Positions 42,112-52,922 of a DNA stretch of 64,000 nucleotides are shown in pieces. Origin of the DNA: Azospirillum brasilense (GTDB lineage: Bacteria; Pseudomonadota; Alphaproteobacteria; Azospirillales; Azospirillaceae); the NCBI RefSeq assembly GCF_003349955.1, contig NZ_QLKQ01000028.1, positions 1-64,000 of the forward strand, read 5' to 3'. Below the pieces are notes generated by a model. It ran no database searches. It was not told where the DNA came from and saw only the letters and a list, made by a program, of their open reading frames with translations. Numbering within the stretch: the stretch's first letter is position 1; the number at the start of each line of letters is the position of its first letter. The position numbers and the translations under genes were made by a program.

Positions 42112-42462
42112 ATGCAAAAAGGGTCAGCACCGAAGGACAAGCCGGCGCATCTCCGCCTGTCCGAAGACCAGACCACCGAACTGGCCGACATGTTCCGCCT
42201 GATGAGCGACCCCAGCCGGCTGCGCATCATCCTGGCCTGCCTGGATACCTCGACCTCGGTCGGCGACATGGCGGCGGCGCTGGGCCTGTCACCGTCGCTG
42301 GTCAGCCATCACCTCCGCCTGCTGCGGGCGGGACGGCTGATCCAGGCGGAACGGCGCGGCAACCGCGTCTTCTACCTGATCACCGACGAGCACATCCGGC
42401 GTGTCCTGTCGGACATGGTCGACCACGTGGCCGAGGAAAGCGAAGGCGACCTGGAGGCGTAA
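42112..42462 (+). CDS. ArsR-family (SmtB-like) transcriptional regulator
   Basis: A 116-residue winged-helix regulator. The DNA-recognition helix has GLSPSLVSHHLRLLRAGRL, with the wing ERRGNRVFYLI. The usual ArsR metal motif ELCVCDL is replaced by TSTSVGDM, so a metal site there is absent. The C-terminus has histidines (EHIRR, VDHVAEE) that might bind a metal at the dimer interface, as in SmtB/CzrA (inference). It is divergent from the DUF3299 gene and lies 174 bp before hutG. Confidence 0.88.
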   Translation: MQKGSAPKDKPAHLRLSEDQTTELADMFRLMSDPSRLRIILACLDTSTSVGDMAAALGLSPSLVSHHLRLLRAGRLIQAERRGNRVFYLITDEHIRRVLSDMVDHVAEESEGDLEA

Positions 42463-42636
42463 GGCGGTTGCGGCGGCCCCGGCCGCCACAACCCGTTGAA
42501 GCCTTTATAACAAATACGCAATAGGATTTGACCGCCATGCCGGTTGCGCCGCATAGTTCCGTTCATGCTGCGGCGCATCAAACCGTTGTTGCACGAATGG
42601 CTTGATGAATCGGGCCAGCAAACAAAGGGTGTTGGC

Positions 42637-43455
42637 ATGGAGACGTTCCGCTTCCAGCCGGGGGAAACCCCCGTCCTGCTCAGCATCCCGCATGTGGGCA
42701 CCGTGGTGCCGCCGGACATCGCGGCCACGATGACCGACGCCGCGCTGGCGGTGCCGGATACTGACTGGCATCTCGACCGGCTCTATCACTTCGCCCCGGC
42801 GCTGGGTATCGGCTTTCTGCGGCCCACCCTGTCGCGCTACGTGGTCGATCTGAACCGCGATCCCGACAGCGCCCCTCCCGGCGCCGGCAACACCGAACTC
42901 TGCCCCCTCACCACCTTCGATCACCAGCCGGTCTACCAGCCGGGGCAGGAACCGGACGCGGCGGAGGTGCGGCGGCGGGTCGGCGCCTATTGGCGTCCCT
43001 ATCACGAACAGCTCAACGGCGAGCTTCAGGCGCTGAAAGACCGCTTCGGCGTCGCGGTGCTGTTCGACGCCCATTCCATCCGGTCGCGCGTGCCGCGCTT
43101 CTTCGACGGGCAGATTCAGGACTTCAGCCTTGGCACGGCGGAAGGGTCCAGCGCCTCGCCGGCGCTGGTCGGCCGGGTGATGAACGTGCTCACCGCGACC
43201 GGGCGTTTCTCCTCCGTGCAGAACGGGCGCTTCAAGGGCGGCTTCATCACCCGCCGTTACGGCAACCCCGCCGACAACATCCACTCCATCCAGCTCGAAC
43301 TGTCGCAGCTCACCTACATGGACGAGGAGGCCCCCTTCGGCTTCCGCGAGGAGTCGGCGCGTCAGGTGCGCCCGACGCTGGAGCGGCTGCTGAGCCTCGT
43401 CGTCGAGTGGGCGTGGGAAAACGCCGCCGGCCGGCGACGCAGCGCCTTCCTGTGA
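42637..43455 (+). CDS. hutG: N-formylglutamate amidohydrolase (HutG-like)
   Basis: Hydrolyses N-formylglutamate to glutamate and formate, the last step of one histidine-degradation route. The 272 residues have LLSIPHVGTVVPPD, DWHLDRLY, SRYVVDLNRDPD, FDAHSIRSR and a late QLELSQLTYM, all family motifs. The ATG at 42637 has AAAGGG upstream; 31 extra codons before it are probably leader. The other hut genes are not present in the window. Confidence 0.93.
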   Translation: METFRFQPGETPVLLSIPHVGTVVPPDIAATMTDAALAVPDTDWHLDRLYHFAPALGIGFLRPTLSRYVVDLNRDPDSAPPGAGNTELCPLTTFDHQPVYQPGQEPDAAEVRRRVGAYWRPYHEQLNGELQALKDRFGVAVLFDAHSIRSRVPRFFDGQIQDFSLGTAEGSSASPALVGRVMNVLTATGRFSSVQNGRFKGGFITRRYGNPADNIHSIQLELSQLTYMDEEAPFGFREESARQVRPTLERLLSLVVEWAWENAAGRRRSAFL

Positions 43456-43465
43456 CGCCCCGCCC

Positions 43466-43876
43466 TCAGACCCAGACGCCCCGCACATAGGGTGTCAGCT
43501 GCGTGTCCTGCATGATGATGTGGTGGACCAGCCAGTTCGCCGTGAAGGTGTAGATCCGCTCGGCGTTCTGATGCGTCGGGTCCCGCGTGAAGACCCCGGA
43601 CAGCTCGCTCAGAGTCCGCACCGCCTCGTGATGCTGGCGGACATGCTCCTCGAACTTCGGGTAATGCACGGCCTGCATGATCTTTTCTTCGCGGGCGAAG
43701 TGCTGCTGGGTGTATTCCAGCAGTTTCATGAGGATCTTGGCGACGCGCACGGGCATGAAGCTGCGCGCGTTCAGAGCGGCATCCAGTTCGTTCAAATACT
43801 CGATCAGGTGCTTGTGATCTTCATCGATGGACGGCTGGCCGACGCTGAGCTGCCGCCTCCACGTAATGACACCCAT
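43466..43876 (-). CDS. Bacteriohemerythrin
   Basis: A 136-residue oxygen-binding di-iron protein. The family ligand set can be seen: the first His in DEDHKHLIEYLN, then HFAREEKIM and HHEAVR, and a final HHIIMQDTQL. The N-terminal WRRQLSVGQPSIDEDH is typical. Such proteins supply or sense oxygen in microaerobic bacteria. The ATG at 43876 has GGAGGG upstream. The 29 extra upstream codons are unlikely. Confidence 0.92.
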   Translation of the reverse strand: MGVITWRRQLSVGQPSIDEDHKHLIEYLNELDAALNARSFMPVRVAKILMKLLEYTQQHFAREEKIMQAVHYPKFEEHVRQHHEAVRTLSELSGVFTRDPTHQNAERIYTFTANWLVHHIIMQDTQLTPYVRGVWV

Positions 43877-44222
43877 GAACCCTCCGCACCCTGTCTTCCG
43901 CGGCCACCGGGCATTCCGCCGAAAGCCACCGCATTGAAGGGAAGCGCGCCGTAGCTTGCGCAACTGAAGATGAAGGTGCGCAATCCGTCAAGGAACCGTA
44001 AATACCAGACGCCGCGACCCCTGTTACCGCCGGCTCCACAACCGGCGGCCTTTGCCTGCATTATGGGCGCATTTTCTACAAAACGAACGCATACGATCGT
44101 CACATGGCATTTTGCCGCACCAAGACAAAGACGCGAAAAGGCAGGGGAAACGTCATGTTTCCGCCTGCCTTCACATCGACTTTACGAAGATGAGGCGACG
44201 ATCGGCCGCCCCAACCTATCGG
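43877..44222. other. Gap between hemerythrin and fabI
   Basis: I see no gene in either strand. The hemerythrin promoter should lie at its left end. Positions 44060-44150 are AT-richer but hold no motif that I can name. Confidence 0.4.
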
Positions 44223-44244
44223 AAAACGGCTGCTCGGTCAGCCG
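44223..44244 (-). terminator. Hairpin overlapping the fabI stop codon
   Basis: On the minus strand, CGGCTG-N6-CAGCCG is followed by TTTT. The stem includes the last codons of fabI and its stop. It looks like a short terminator. Confidence 0.55.
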
Positions 44245-45023
44245 ACGATCGAATAGCCGCAATCCACATAGGTGGTGCTGCCGGTGATGCCCTTGGCGCC
44301 ATCGGTCGCCAGGAAGGCGGTGGTGTAGCCGACCTCCTCGATGGTGACCAGACGCTGCTCCGGCGCGCGTTCCGCAGCCTTCTCCATCAGCTCGTCAAAA
44401 TGGGCGATGCCGGAGGCGGCGCGGGTCTTGATCGGGCCGGGGGAGATGGCGTGGACGCGGATGCCCTTCGGGCCCAATTCCGCCGCCAGATAGCGCACGC
44501 TGGCCTCCAGCGCGGCCTTGACCGGTCCCATGACGCCGTAATTGTCGATCACGCGGTTGGCGCCGAAATAGGACATGGTGAACAGCGAGCCGCCGTCCTT
44601 CATCAGCGGCTCCGCGTAGCGGGCCATGCGGATGAAGGAATGGCAGGACACGTCCATCGCCATCTGGAAGCCCTCGCGCGAGCAATCGACCACGCGGCCG
44701 TGCAGATCGTCCTTCGGAGCGAAGGCGATGGAGTGCAGCGCGAAGTCCAGCTTGCCCCACTTCTGCTCGATCTTCTCGAAGATGGCCTTCAGCTCACCCT
44801 CGCCGGTGACGTCGACCGGCTCGAAGATCTCCGCTTCGAGCTGCTGGGCCAGCGGCTCGACGAAGCGCTTTGCCTTGTCGTTGAGGTAGCTGACCGCGAG
44901 ATCCGCGCCCAGCGCGCGGAAGGCGCGGGCGCAGCCCCACGCGATCGACTGATCGTTGGCGATGCCGAGCACGAGGCCCTTCTTGCCTTCAAGAGTGGCG
45001 GCGGCGGGGATGATCGTGGTCAT
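44238..45023 (-). CDS. fabI: Enoyl-[acyl-carrier-protein] reductase (NADH)
   Basis: Last reductase of the fatty-acid elongation cycle. The 261-residue SDR enzyme has the FabI pattern: GIANDQSIAWG at the cofactor site, LHSIAFAPK, and the catalytic pair Tyr162 and Lys169 (Y-x6-K in YGVMGPVK). ISPGPIKTRAASG is also conserved. This is the FabI type targeted by triclosan. The ATG at 45023 has GGGAAAG upstream; the longer frame is leader. It is single-gene, with a terminator over its stop. Confidence 0.95.
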   Translation of the reverse strand: MTTIIPAAATLEGKKGLVLGIANDQSIAWGCARAFRALGADLAVSYLNDKAKRFVEPLAQQLEAEIFEPVDVTGEGELKAIFEKIEQKWGKLDFALHSIAFAPKDDLHGRVVDCSREGFQMAMDVSCHSFIRMARYAEPLMKDGGSLFTMSYFGANRVIDNYGVMGPVKAALEASVRYLAAELGPKGIRVHAISPGPIKTRAASGIAHFDELMEKAAERAPEQRLVTIEEVGYTTAFLATDGAKGITGSTTYVDCGYSIVG

Positions 45024-45255
45024 AAGCTGGCTTTCCCGGATTGCAAGGTGGCCGGATTCAAGTGCGCCAGAGCGGATCACTCGAATTGTGCAACGCACCA
45101 TAATGCAATCGAAGGTCATAGGCAACTTGTTAAAGTCGCAATATACCCGACATTATCGCTTTGTTTATCCGTAACACAGCCTTCACACAGCGAAGACGCG
45201 AAGTCCGCAGCGGTAATCCATACATCTTTCTTTCGTATTCATGACGAGGACCGCA

Positions 45256-45290
45256 ACAAAAACAAAGGCCCCACCTTTCGGAGGGGCCTT
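45256..45290 (-). terminator. Rho-independent terminator
   Basis: AAGGCCCC pairs with GGGGCCTT, extended by weak pairs over a short loop. On the minus strand a T-rich tract follows. It lies 20 nt after the stop of the DUF2892 gene. Confidence 0.8.
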
Positions 45291-45310
45291 TTCCACAGGA
45301 CCGGAGACGA

Positions 45311-45730
45311 TCAAACCGCGCCGGGCGTGAAGGACGGCGGATCGCTGGCCGGAAAGGACTCCATCGACGCCTCGTCCACCTTCTCCTTCTCGTCGGCGTC
45401 GTCATAGATGTCGCCGGGATGACGGGAGTAGCGATGGACGCCCCGCTCCACATCCTCGGCGGGGGTGTCCGCCCCGTGATGGCCGCCGAAGTCCTCCATC
45501 ATCGCCTTGGCTGGGCAATAGCCGGTCAGCCCACGGGCGACCAGGGCGCCGCCGGCCAGCGCCAGCGCCGCCCCACCGACGGTCGGACGGCGCAGCCCGA
45601 GCACGGCAAGAAGCCCGCCGCCGACCAGCGATACCAACCGTTCGGTGTGCCCGACGTTGATCATGCGTTCGAGATCGTCCGGCAGGGCCGCGTCGCGGCT
45701 GCCCATGCCCTTTTGGCTCGTCATCGCCAT
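45311..45730 (-). CDS. DUF2892-type (YgaP-like) membrane protein
   Basis: A 139-residue protein with one hydrophobic hairpin (about 31-68: LVSLVGGGLLAVLGL, LALAGGALVARGLTGYCP), the DUF2892 pattern that starts NVGHTERL. The C-terminus is acidic and ends in the motif DEASMESFPASDPPSF, seen in many small Rhodospirillales and rhizobial proteins. It has no known role. It follows the PRC-barrel gene by 28 nt on the same strand, so they may share a transcript that ends at the terminator. Confidence 0.8.
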   Translation of the reverse strand: MAMTSQKGMGSRDAALPDDLERMINVGHTERLVSLVGGGLLAVLGLRRPTVGGAALALAGGALVARGLTGYCPAKAMMEDFGGHHGADTPAEDVERGVHRYSRHPGDIYDDADEKEKVDEASMESFPASDPPSFTPGAV

Positions 45731-45758
45731 CGCTGCTCTCCTCGATCTTTTTCTGTTT

Positions 45759-46649
45759 TCACTGCGGAGGGGTGGGCGGCGTGGAGCCGCCCTGGCCCGG
45801 GGCCGGCGCGGCGCCGGTCGAACCGGACGAGCCCGGCTGCGCCGTCCCGTCGGGCTTGCGGGCCGTCGTATCCGCCAGCGTGCGGGCCTGCGACAGCTCG
45901 CGGTTCAGCCGGTCCACCTCCTGGGACAGACGCTGCACCTCCGACTGGAGCTGCGGCGAGCCCGCGGCACCGCCCTCCGGCATACCAACCGCGGCGAGGG
46001 CCGCACCGTCGCGCATCCAATAAGGCTGGACCCCGTAATAGGTGTGCAGCGCCACCGCCCATTGCCGGTCCGACATGTCCGGACGGTTGGAGCTGGTGAA
46101 CTGCGGCGCTGCGGTGAGCCGGTCCTTGGTCACGTTCAGGACATAGCCGTCGCCGGCCTTCCCCTCTCCCCCTTGCGCCGGCTGGATCAATGCCCAGGGA
46201 ACCGGGAAGTTGCGCTCGCCCAACCCGAGGAAGCCGCCGGCCTCGACCACGGCGTAGGCGACGCGCCCGGTGTTCGGGTCGACCACGAGTTCGGAAATGG
46301 AGCCCATCTCCTCGCCGCTGGCGTTGTGCAGCTTGGCCTTCGACAGGTCGTTGGCGGCGACCACGCGCGGGTGTTCGACCGAGCGCAGCAACGCGTCGGC
46401 CTCGCCCAGGATGGTCTGGCAGGCGGGCTCGCCGCCCCGCTGCCCGGCGCGCTCGGCCGTCTGGCGCAAGGCACGGAGCTGGCCAAGCTCCTGCGGGCTG
46501 ATGGACGCAGGGGACTGGTTGCCGGCCGCCTCCAGCGCGCCGATGCGCTGGCCCAGCCGGTTCACCCCCTCCGGGCAGGTCTCGGCGAGCGCCGGCCAAG
46601 GCCCGAGCGCCCCCGCGATCATGGCGGCGCTGAGGAGCAGGCGTTTCAT
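45759..46649 (-). CDS. Exported PRC-barrel domain protein
   Basis: A 296-residue exported protein. A signal peptide (1-22, ending ALA) is followed by a helical, cysteine-containing region (about 24-90). A PRC-barrel domain follows (about 97-165: DLSKAKLHNASGEEMGSISEL, FLGLGERNFPVPW). The C-terminus has a coiled-coil stretch (LQSEVQRLSQEVDRLNREL) and a Pro/Gly tail. PRC barrels bind RNA or proteins in other families. The ATG at 46649 has GGAGG 7 nt upstream. A similar but distinct PRC protein is at 59298-60032. Confidence 0.82.
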   Translation of the reverse strand: MKRLLLSAAMIAGALGPWPALAETCPEGVNRLGQRIGALEAAGNQSPASISPQELGQLRALRQTAERAGQRGGEPACQTILGEADALLRSVEHPRVVAANDLSKAKLHNASGEEMGSISELVVDPNTGRVAYAVVEAGGFLGLGERNFPVPWALIQPAQGGEGKAGDGYVLNVTKDRLTAAPQFTSSNRPDMSDRQWAVALHTYYGVQPYWMRDGAALAAVGMPEGGAAGSPQLQSEVQRLSQEVDRLNRELSQARTLADTTARKPDGTAQPGSSGSTGAAPAPGQGGSTPPTPPQ

Positions 46650-46749
46650 GGTGGGTGCCTCCGGCTTGGTTTCCGTGCGTGTGGTTCTCACGCGGGGAAA
46701 ACAGCACGGCCAAGACGGAGGTTCCGCAAATGCTACTTCCGCGAAGTGA

Positions 46750-47384
<635 letters not shown>

Positions 47385-47388
<4 letters not shown>

Positions 47389-48188
47389 GAGCGGAACAAC
47401 CTCGTGTATTGGGTTTCGTGGATCATGGAGGTCCAATCGACGGCCATGGCGCGGCTGCCCAGATCGTCGAGCGGGGCGGCCAGCGCGGCCTCCGCCGCAG
47501 AGTGCACCACGGAATCGAGCGCCGCCAGGGCCTTCTGCCCGTCCGTCTGCCCCAGCGGCACCAGCCTCACCCCGGCGGAGACGAGGTTGGCGGCGAAAGC
47601 GTGCAGATAGGCCGACAGGGCGGGTCCCTCCGGCACGCCGATCAGCGCGGCGGCCAGCGCCACGGCGACGGCATAAGCGACTGGCCGGCCGGTGCCGGCG
47701 ATGACCCGGTCCCAGCGCTCCATCTCCTGCAACGGCCAGGCGGCGCGCACGGCGATGAGGAAGGCCTGCCCCTGCGCGCGGCTCTCCAGCGCGGTTTCGG
47801 AGGAGGCGCGCATGGCGTCGGCGCGCTCGACCGCCCAGGCGAAGCCCTCCTCGTCACCCGCCAGCACGGCGCGGTGGGCGGCAACGAAGAGCATGCCGTC
47901 GGTGCGCCCGGCGCCATGGCGCAGGATGCCGTCCATCCAGCACGCCAGCGTGTCGCGGTCGCGGACGAGGCCCTGCTCCACCGCCGCCTCGATGCCGTGG
48001 CTGTAGGAGAAGCCGCCGACCGGAAAGGACGGCGACAGCCAGGCGAGGAGCTTGGTGACATGGGTTGCCGAGACGGGCCCCCACCCCGACCCTCCCCCGC
48101 TGCGCGGGAGAGGGTGCCTATCCTCGCCCAAGTCCCCTCCCTCGCGAAGCGGGGGAGGGTTAGGGAGGGGGCAAGCGCCCTCAGTCAT
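47385..48188 (-). CDS. ureF: Urease accessory protein UreF (N-terminus carries a palindromic repeat)
   Basis: Scaffold of the nickel-insertion complex with UreG and UreD. The core is clear from [19 protein letters not shown] onward, with [10 protein letters not shown] and the late LGQTDGQK segment. I chose the ATG at 48188 because it overlaps the ureE stop as ATGACTGA, the same 8-nt overlap style as xdhA/xdhB and xdhB/ureD. Residues about 7-38 are then encoded by two inverted copies of a dispersed repeat ([23 protein letters not shown]). If translation starts later, the only later candidate is a TTG at 48131. The product has 267 residues from the first start. Confidence 0.85.
48074..48178. 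repeat. Dispersed palindromic repeat, copies B and C (inverted pair)
   Basis: Copy B (48074-48118, minus orientation) and copy C (48134-48178, plus orientation) face each other. Both have the CCCTCCC..GGGGGAGGG hairpin and the G-rich tail ending GGGGGC. Copy C matches copy A at 6.36 kb (GCGGGGGAGGGT, GGGGGCAAG). They lie in the first part of ureF and leave the frame open. Confidence 0.8.
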
Positions 48189-48756
48189 GCGAATGCCCGT
48201 GGGAATGGGAGTGCCCATGAGAATGGGAATGGCTATGGGAATGCGAATGACCATGATCGTGGTCGTGATCATGCCCATGAGCGTGCCCATGCGAGTGGCC
48301 ATGCCCCTGTCCCGAGTAGGCCCCGCCCTCCGGCGCGAAGGGCGCGTGGATGGCCGCGACGCTGGCCCCCAGCCCTTTCAGCATGTCCTCAATCACATGG
48401 TCGCGGCGCAGGCGGATCGTCTCGCCGACGATCTGCACCGGCAGGTGGCGGTTGCCGAGGTGCCAGGCGATGCGGGCGAAGCCCTCCGTCCCGCCGCCGC
48501 AGCGCACCTCCATCAGATCCTCGTCGGCGGCGACCACGCGCAGGTAGGCGCCGTCACCCAGTTCCAGCCCGTCGCCATGGTCGAGCGCGACCGCGCGCGG
48601 CAGGTCCAGCAGGAAGTCGGCTCCCGCATCGTCCGTCATCACCATGCGCCGCCGATGGCGGTCGTCGAAGGCGAGGGTCACCGTGCCGGCCTCACGCTCG
48701 GCCGGCCAATGGCCGCGGGCGTGGACTCGGGTGGCGCGGCGGAGCGTGTCGGTCAT
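48181..48756 (-). CDS. ureE: Urease accessory nickel chaperone UreE
   Basis: Carries nickel to the urease assembly complex. The 191 residues have the UreE N-terminal domain, the middle domain [12 protein letters not shown] with its metal histidine, and the dimer region with LKGLGASV. The C-terminus (about 151-191) is a run of alternating His with Gly, Ser or Asp and has 20 histidines. The His-rich tail is known in this family as a nickel store. The ATG at 48756 overlaps the murI stop as ATGA. Confidence 0.95.
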   Translation of the reverse strand: MTDTLRRATRVHARGHWPAEREAGTVTLAFDDRHRRRMVMTDDAGADFLLDLPRAVALDHGDGLELGDGAYLRVVAADEDLMEVRCGGGTEGFARIAWHLGNRHLPVQIVGETIRLRRDHVIEDMLKGLGASVAAIHAPFAPEGGAYSGQGHGHSHGHAHGHDHDHDHGHSHSHSHSHSHGHSHSHGHSHD

Positions 48757-49622
48757 GGAGAAAGCCGTTCGAAGGGTGTGGGCCGGCCGAAGAAACGTCC
48801 CGCGAGGGCGCCGACCGGTTCCGCCGCTCCCGTGGTGAAGAAACGAAGGGCGCCCGCCGCCTCGCCGGCAATGGGGGCGTATTCGGGGTGGCGCTCCAGG
48901 TAGTTGTCCAGCGAGCGGGCGACCAGACTGGGCTGGCACAGCACCTCCACCCCCGGCGGCAGCGCCTCCGCGAACAGTTGCGCCACCAGCGGGTAATGGG
49001 TGCAGCCGAGCACCGCCGCGTCCAGCGGTTGGCCGCCGAGTTGCGCCAGCAGCGCCCGCACATAGCCGCGCACCGCCGGAGCCAGCTCCGCGTCCCCCGC
49101 CCCCCGCTCGATCAGCGGGACGAGGTCCGGGCAGGCCTGCTGCACCACCCGCACGTCGGGCGCCCGCTTGCCGATCTCGCGCGGAAAGGAGCCCGACGCG
49201 ACGGTGGCCGGGGTGGCGAAGACGCCGACCGTCCGCGGCTCCGGACGCCAGTCGGCGGCGGGGCCGTCCTGCATCCAGGGCACGCGGGTGATCGCCTCGA
49301 CCATCGGCACCAGGACGCCCAGCACGTTGCGGCCCGGATGGGCCACCGGCAGCCACGTCCGCTGCATCCGCCGCAGCGCCACCGCCGCCGCCGTGTTGCA
49401 GGCGAGCACGACCAGCCCGCAGCCCTGGGCGAACAGCCGCTCCACCCCCTGGACCGTCAGGCGGTAGATGTCCTCCTCGCTGCGCGGGCCATAGGGAGCG
49501 GCGGCGTGGTCGCCGAGATAGACGAAGGGACGCCCGGGAGCGGCGGCCACCAGCGCGCGCAGCACCGTCAGACCGCCGTGCCCGGAATCGAAGACACCAA
49601 TCACGAACCCGTCACCCCACAC
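48753..49622 (-). CDS. murI: Glutamate racemase
   Basis: Interconverts L- and D-glutamate for the cell wall. The 289-residue protein has [14 protein letters not shown], the first catalytic cysteine in LACNTAAA, and the second in LGCTHYPL. The start is a GTG at 49622 right after the ureC stop, or a GTG at 49604. It is inside the urease cluster, between ureC and ureE, with tight junctions on both sides. That is an unexpected place for a cell-wall gene. Homologues of other functions (aspartate racemase) are excluded by the motifs. Confidence 0.92.
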   Translation of the reverse strand: MWGDGFVIGVFDSGHGGLTVLRALVAAAPGRPFVYLGDHAAAPYGPRSEEDIYRLTVQGVERLFAQGCGLVVLACNTAAAVALRRMQRTWLPVAHPGRNVLGVLVPMVEAITRVPWMQDGPAADWRPEPRTVGVFATPATVASGSFPREIGKRAPDVRVVQQACPDLVPLIERGAGDAELAPAVRGYVRALLAQLGGQPLDAAVLGCTHYPLVAQLFAEALPPGVEVLCQPSLVARSLDNYLERHPEYAPIAGEAAGALRFFTTGAAEPVGALAGRFFGRPTPFERLSP

Positions 49623-51332
<1,710 letters not shown>

Positions 51333-51359
51333 TGTCTGATGCCCCTCCGCTGGCGCCTT

Positions 51360-51665
51360 TTACAGGCTGCCGTTGACCTTGCCGTTGAAGCCGATGACCA
51401 CGCGGTTGCCGGCGTAGGCGACCAGCCGCACGCGCCGCGTCTGCCCCGGCTCGAAGCGCACTGCCGTCCCGGCGGGGATGTCCAGCCGGAAGCCGCGCGC
51501 CTGTTCGCGGTCGAAGGTCAGCGCCCCGTTCGTCTCGGCGAAGTGGTAGTGCGAGCCGACCTGGATCGGGCGGTCGCCGGCGTTGGCGACGTCCAGCTCC
51601 ACCGTGTCACGGCCGGCGTTGAGTTCGATCTCGCCCGCGGCGGGGATGATTTCACCGGGTTTCAT
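51360..51665 (-). CDS. ureB: Urease beta subunit UreB
   Basis: Structural subunit of the urease apoenzyme. The 101-residue protein has the family opening [16 protein letters not shown] and the motif [12 protein letters not shown], then [16 protein letters not shown]. It is separate from ureA, the three-subunit bacterial form. It lies 11 nt after ureA and 27 nt before ureC. Confidence 0.97.
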   Translation of the reverse strand: MKPGEIIPAAGEIELNAGRDTVELDVANAGDRPIQVGSHYHFAETNGALTFDREQARGFRLDIPAGTAVRFEPGQTRRVRLVAYAGNRVVIGFNGKVNGSL

Positions 51666-51676
51666 CGCAGGCCCCC

Positions 51677-51979
<303 letters not shown>

Positions 51980-52079
51980 GGGGCTGTCTCTCCGCCTTCC
52001 CATTGGGTTGGCGGGATTATGCCACGTTGCTGCGGTGCGCCAATCCCGTTTTGACGGACGCGCTGCGCTTTCGCGCCGG

Positions 52080-52922
52080 TCAGACCTCCCACAGCCGCGG
52101 CAAGCGCGTCGGCAGGCCAGCCGCCGCCGCGCGCAGGTGCGACCACAGCGCCGCATAGGCGCCGCGCACCGACCGCGCCTCGCCGCCCAGAATGCGGACG
52201 ACCAGCAGCCCGTCGAAGGCCGTCGCCCCCACACGCACGCCCTCCAGCCCCTCCGCCGCCTCGCGCAACGCCTCCAGCCGGCTCCCTGCGTCGGGGGCGG
52301 CGTAGAGCAGCGTGGCGCAGGCCCCGGCCCCGCCGAAGCCCGCCGGGTGGGCCAGCGTCTCAGCAAGGTCGCCGTCCATGTGCAGAGCATCCGCCCAGGC
52401 AAGGCGGCCGTCGCGCACCACCTCCCAAGCGTCGCGGACGAGGCCGCGGGTGACCGTCTCGCCGAAGGCGGCGCGCCCGAACACCAGCATCTCCCCGGCG
52501 ATCAGGCGGGCGTCACCCTCCAGCTCCAGCCGGGTCAGGCGGCGCAGGCGGGAGCCCTCGAAGACGATGGCCTCCTGCGGCATCCATTCCAGCCAGCCGC
52601 CGGCCTCCACGGTCACGCGGGTGTCGATGCGGCAGTCCGGTCCGGCGGAGCGGTAGACCTTCTCCGCCGCCTGGGTCGTCACCAGCGCCGCCGCCCCCGG
52701 CCCCGCCGACAGGGCGACGTCCAGCCGGTCGCCGCCGACCAGCCCGCCCGAGGTGGTGACCAGCACGGCGATGGACAGGTCCCCCGCCCGCGGGTCGGGC
52801 AGCAGCACCCGCAGCGGGTCGTGGTGGTAGAGCGTGGCGAGGCGCGTGGCCCCATGGCGATGCTCGAACCGCACCGTCGCCGCGCCGTGGACGGCGACCT
52901 TCTTCATCAACGCGTCAGCCAC
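52080..52922 (-). CDS. ureD: Urease accessory protein UreD
   Basis: Binds apo-urease and helps nickel insertion with UreF and UreG. The 280 residues have [37 protein letters not shown] and the [12 protein letters not shown] motif. The start is a GTG at 52922, overlapping the xdhB stop as GTGGCTGA. An in-frame ATG at 52907 is the other option. The overlap with xdhB ties urease assembly to purine oxidation. Confidence 0.93.
   Translation of the reverse strand: MADALMKKVAVHGAATVRFEHRHGATRLATLYHHDPLRVLLPDPRAGDLSIAVLVTTSGGLVGGDRLDVALSAGPGAAALVTTQAAEKVYRSAGPDCRIDTRVTVEAGGWLEWMPQEAIVFEGSRLRRLTRLELEGDARLIAGEMLVFGRAAFGETVTRGLVRDAWEVVRDGRLAWADALHMDGDLAETLAHPAGFGGAGACATLLYAAPDAGSRLEALREAAEGLEGVRVGATAFDGLLVVRILGGEARSVRGAYAALWSHLRAAAAGLPTRLPRLWEV

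Noticed and set aside
42637-43455. A complete histidine-utilisation operon
   Set aside because: Only the HutG-like gene is present. No hutH, hutU or hutI is near, so no hut operon can be claimed.
48181-48303. Regular CATGGG/GAATGG-type repeats that look like a microsatellite or a short CRISPR-like array
   Set aside because: They are the codons of the His-rich tail of UreE. The period follows His-Gly and His-Ser pairs, and there are no spacers.
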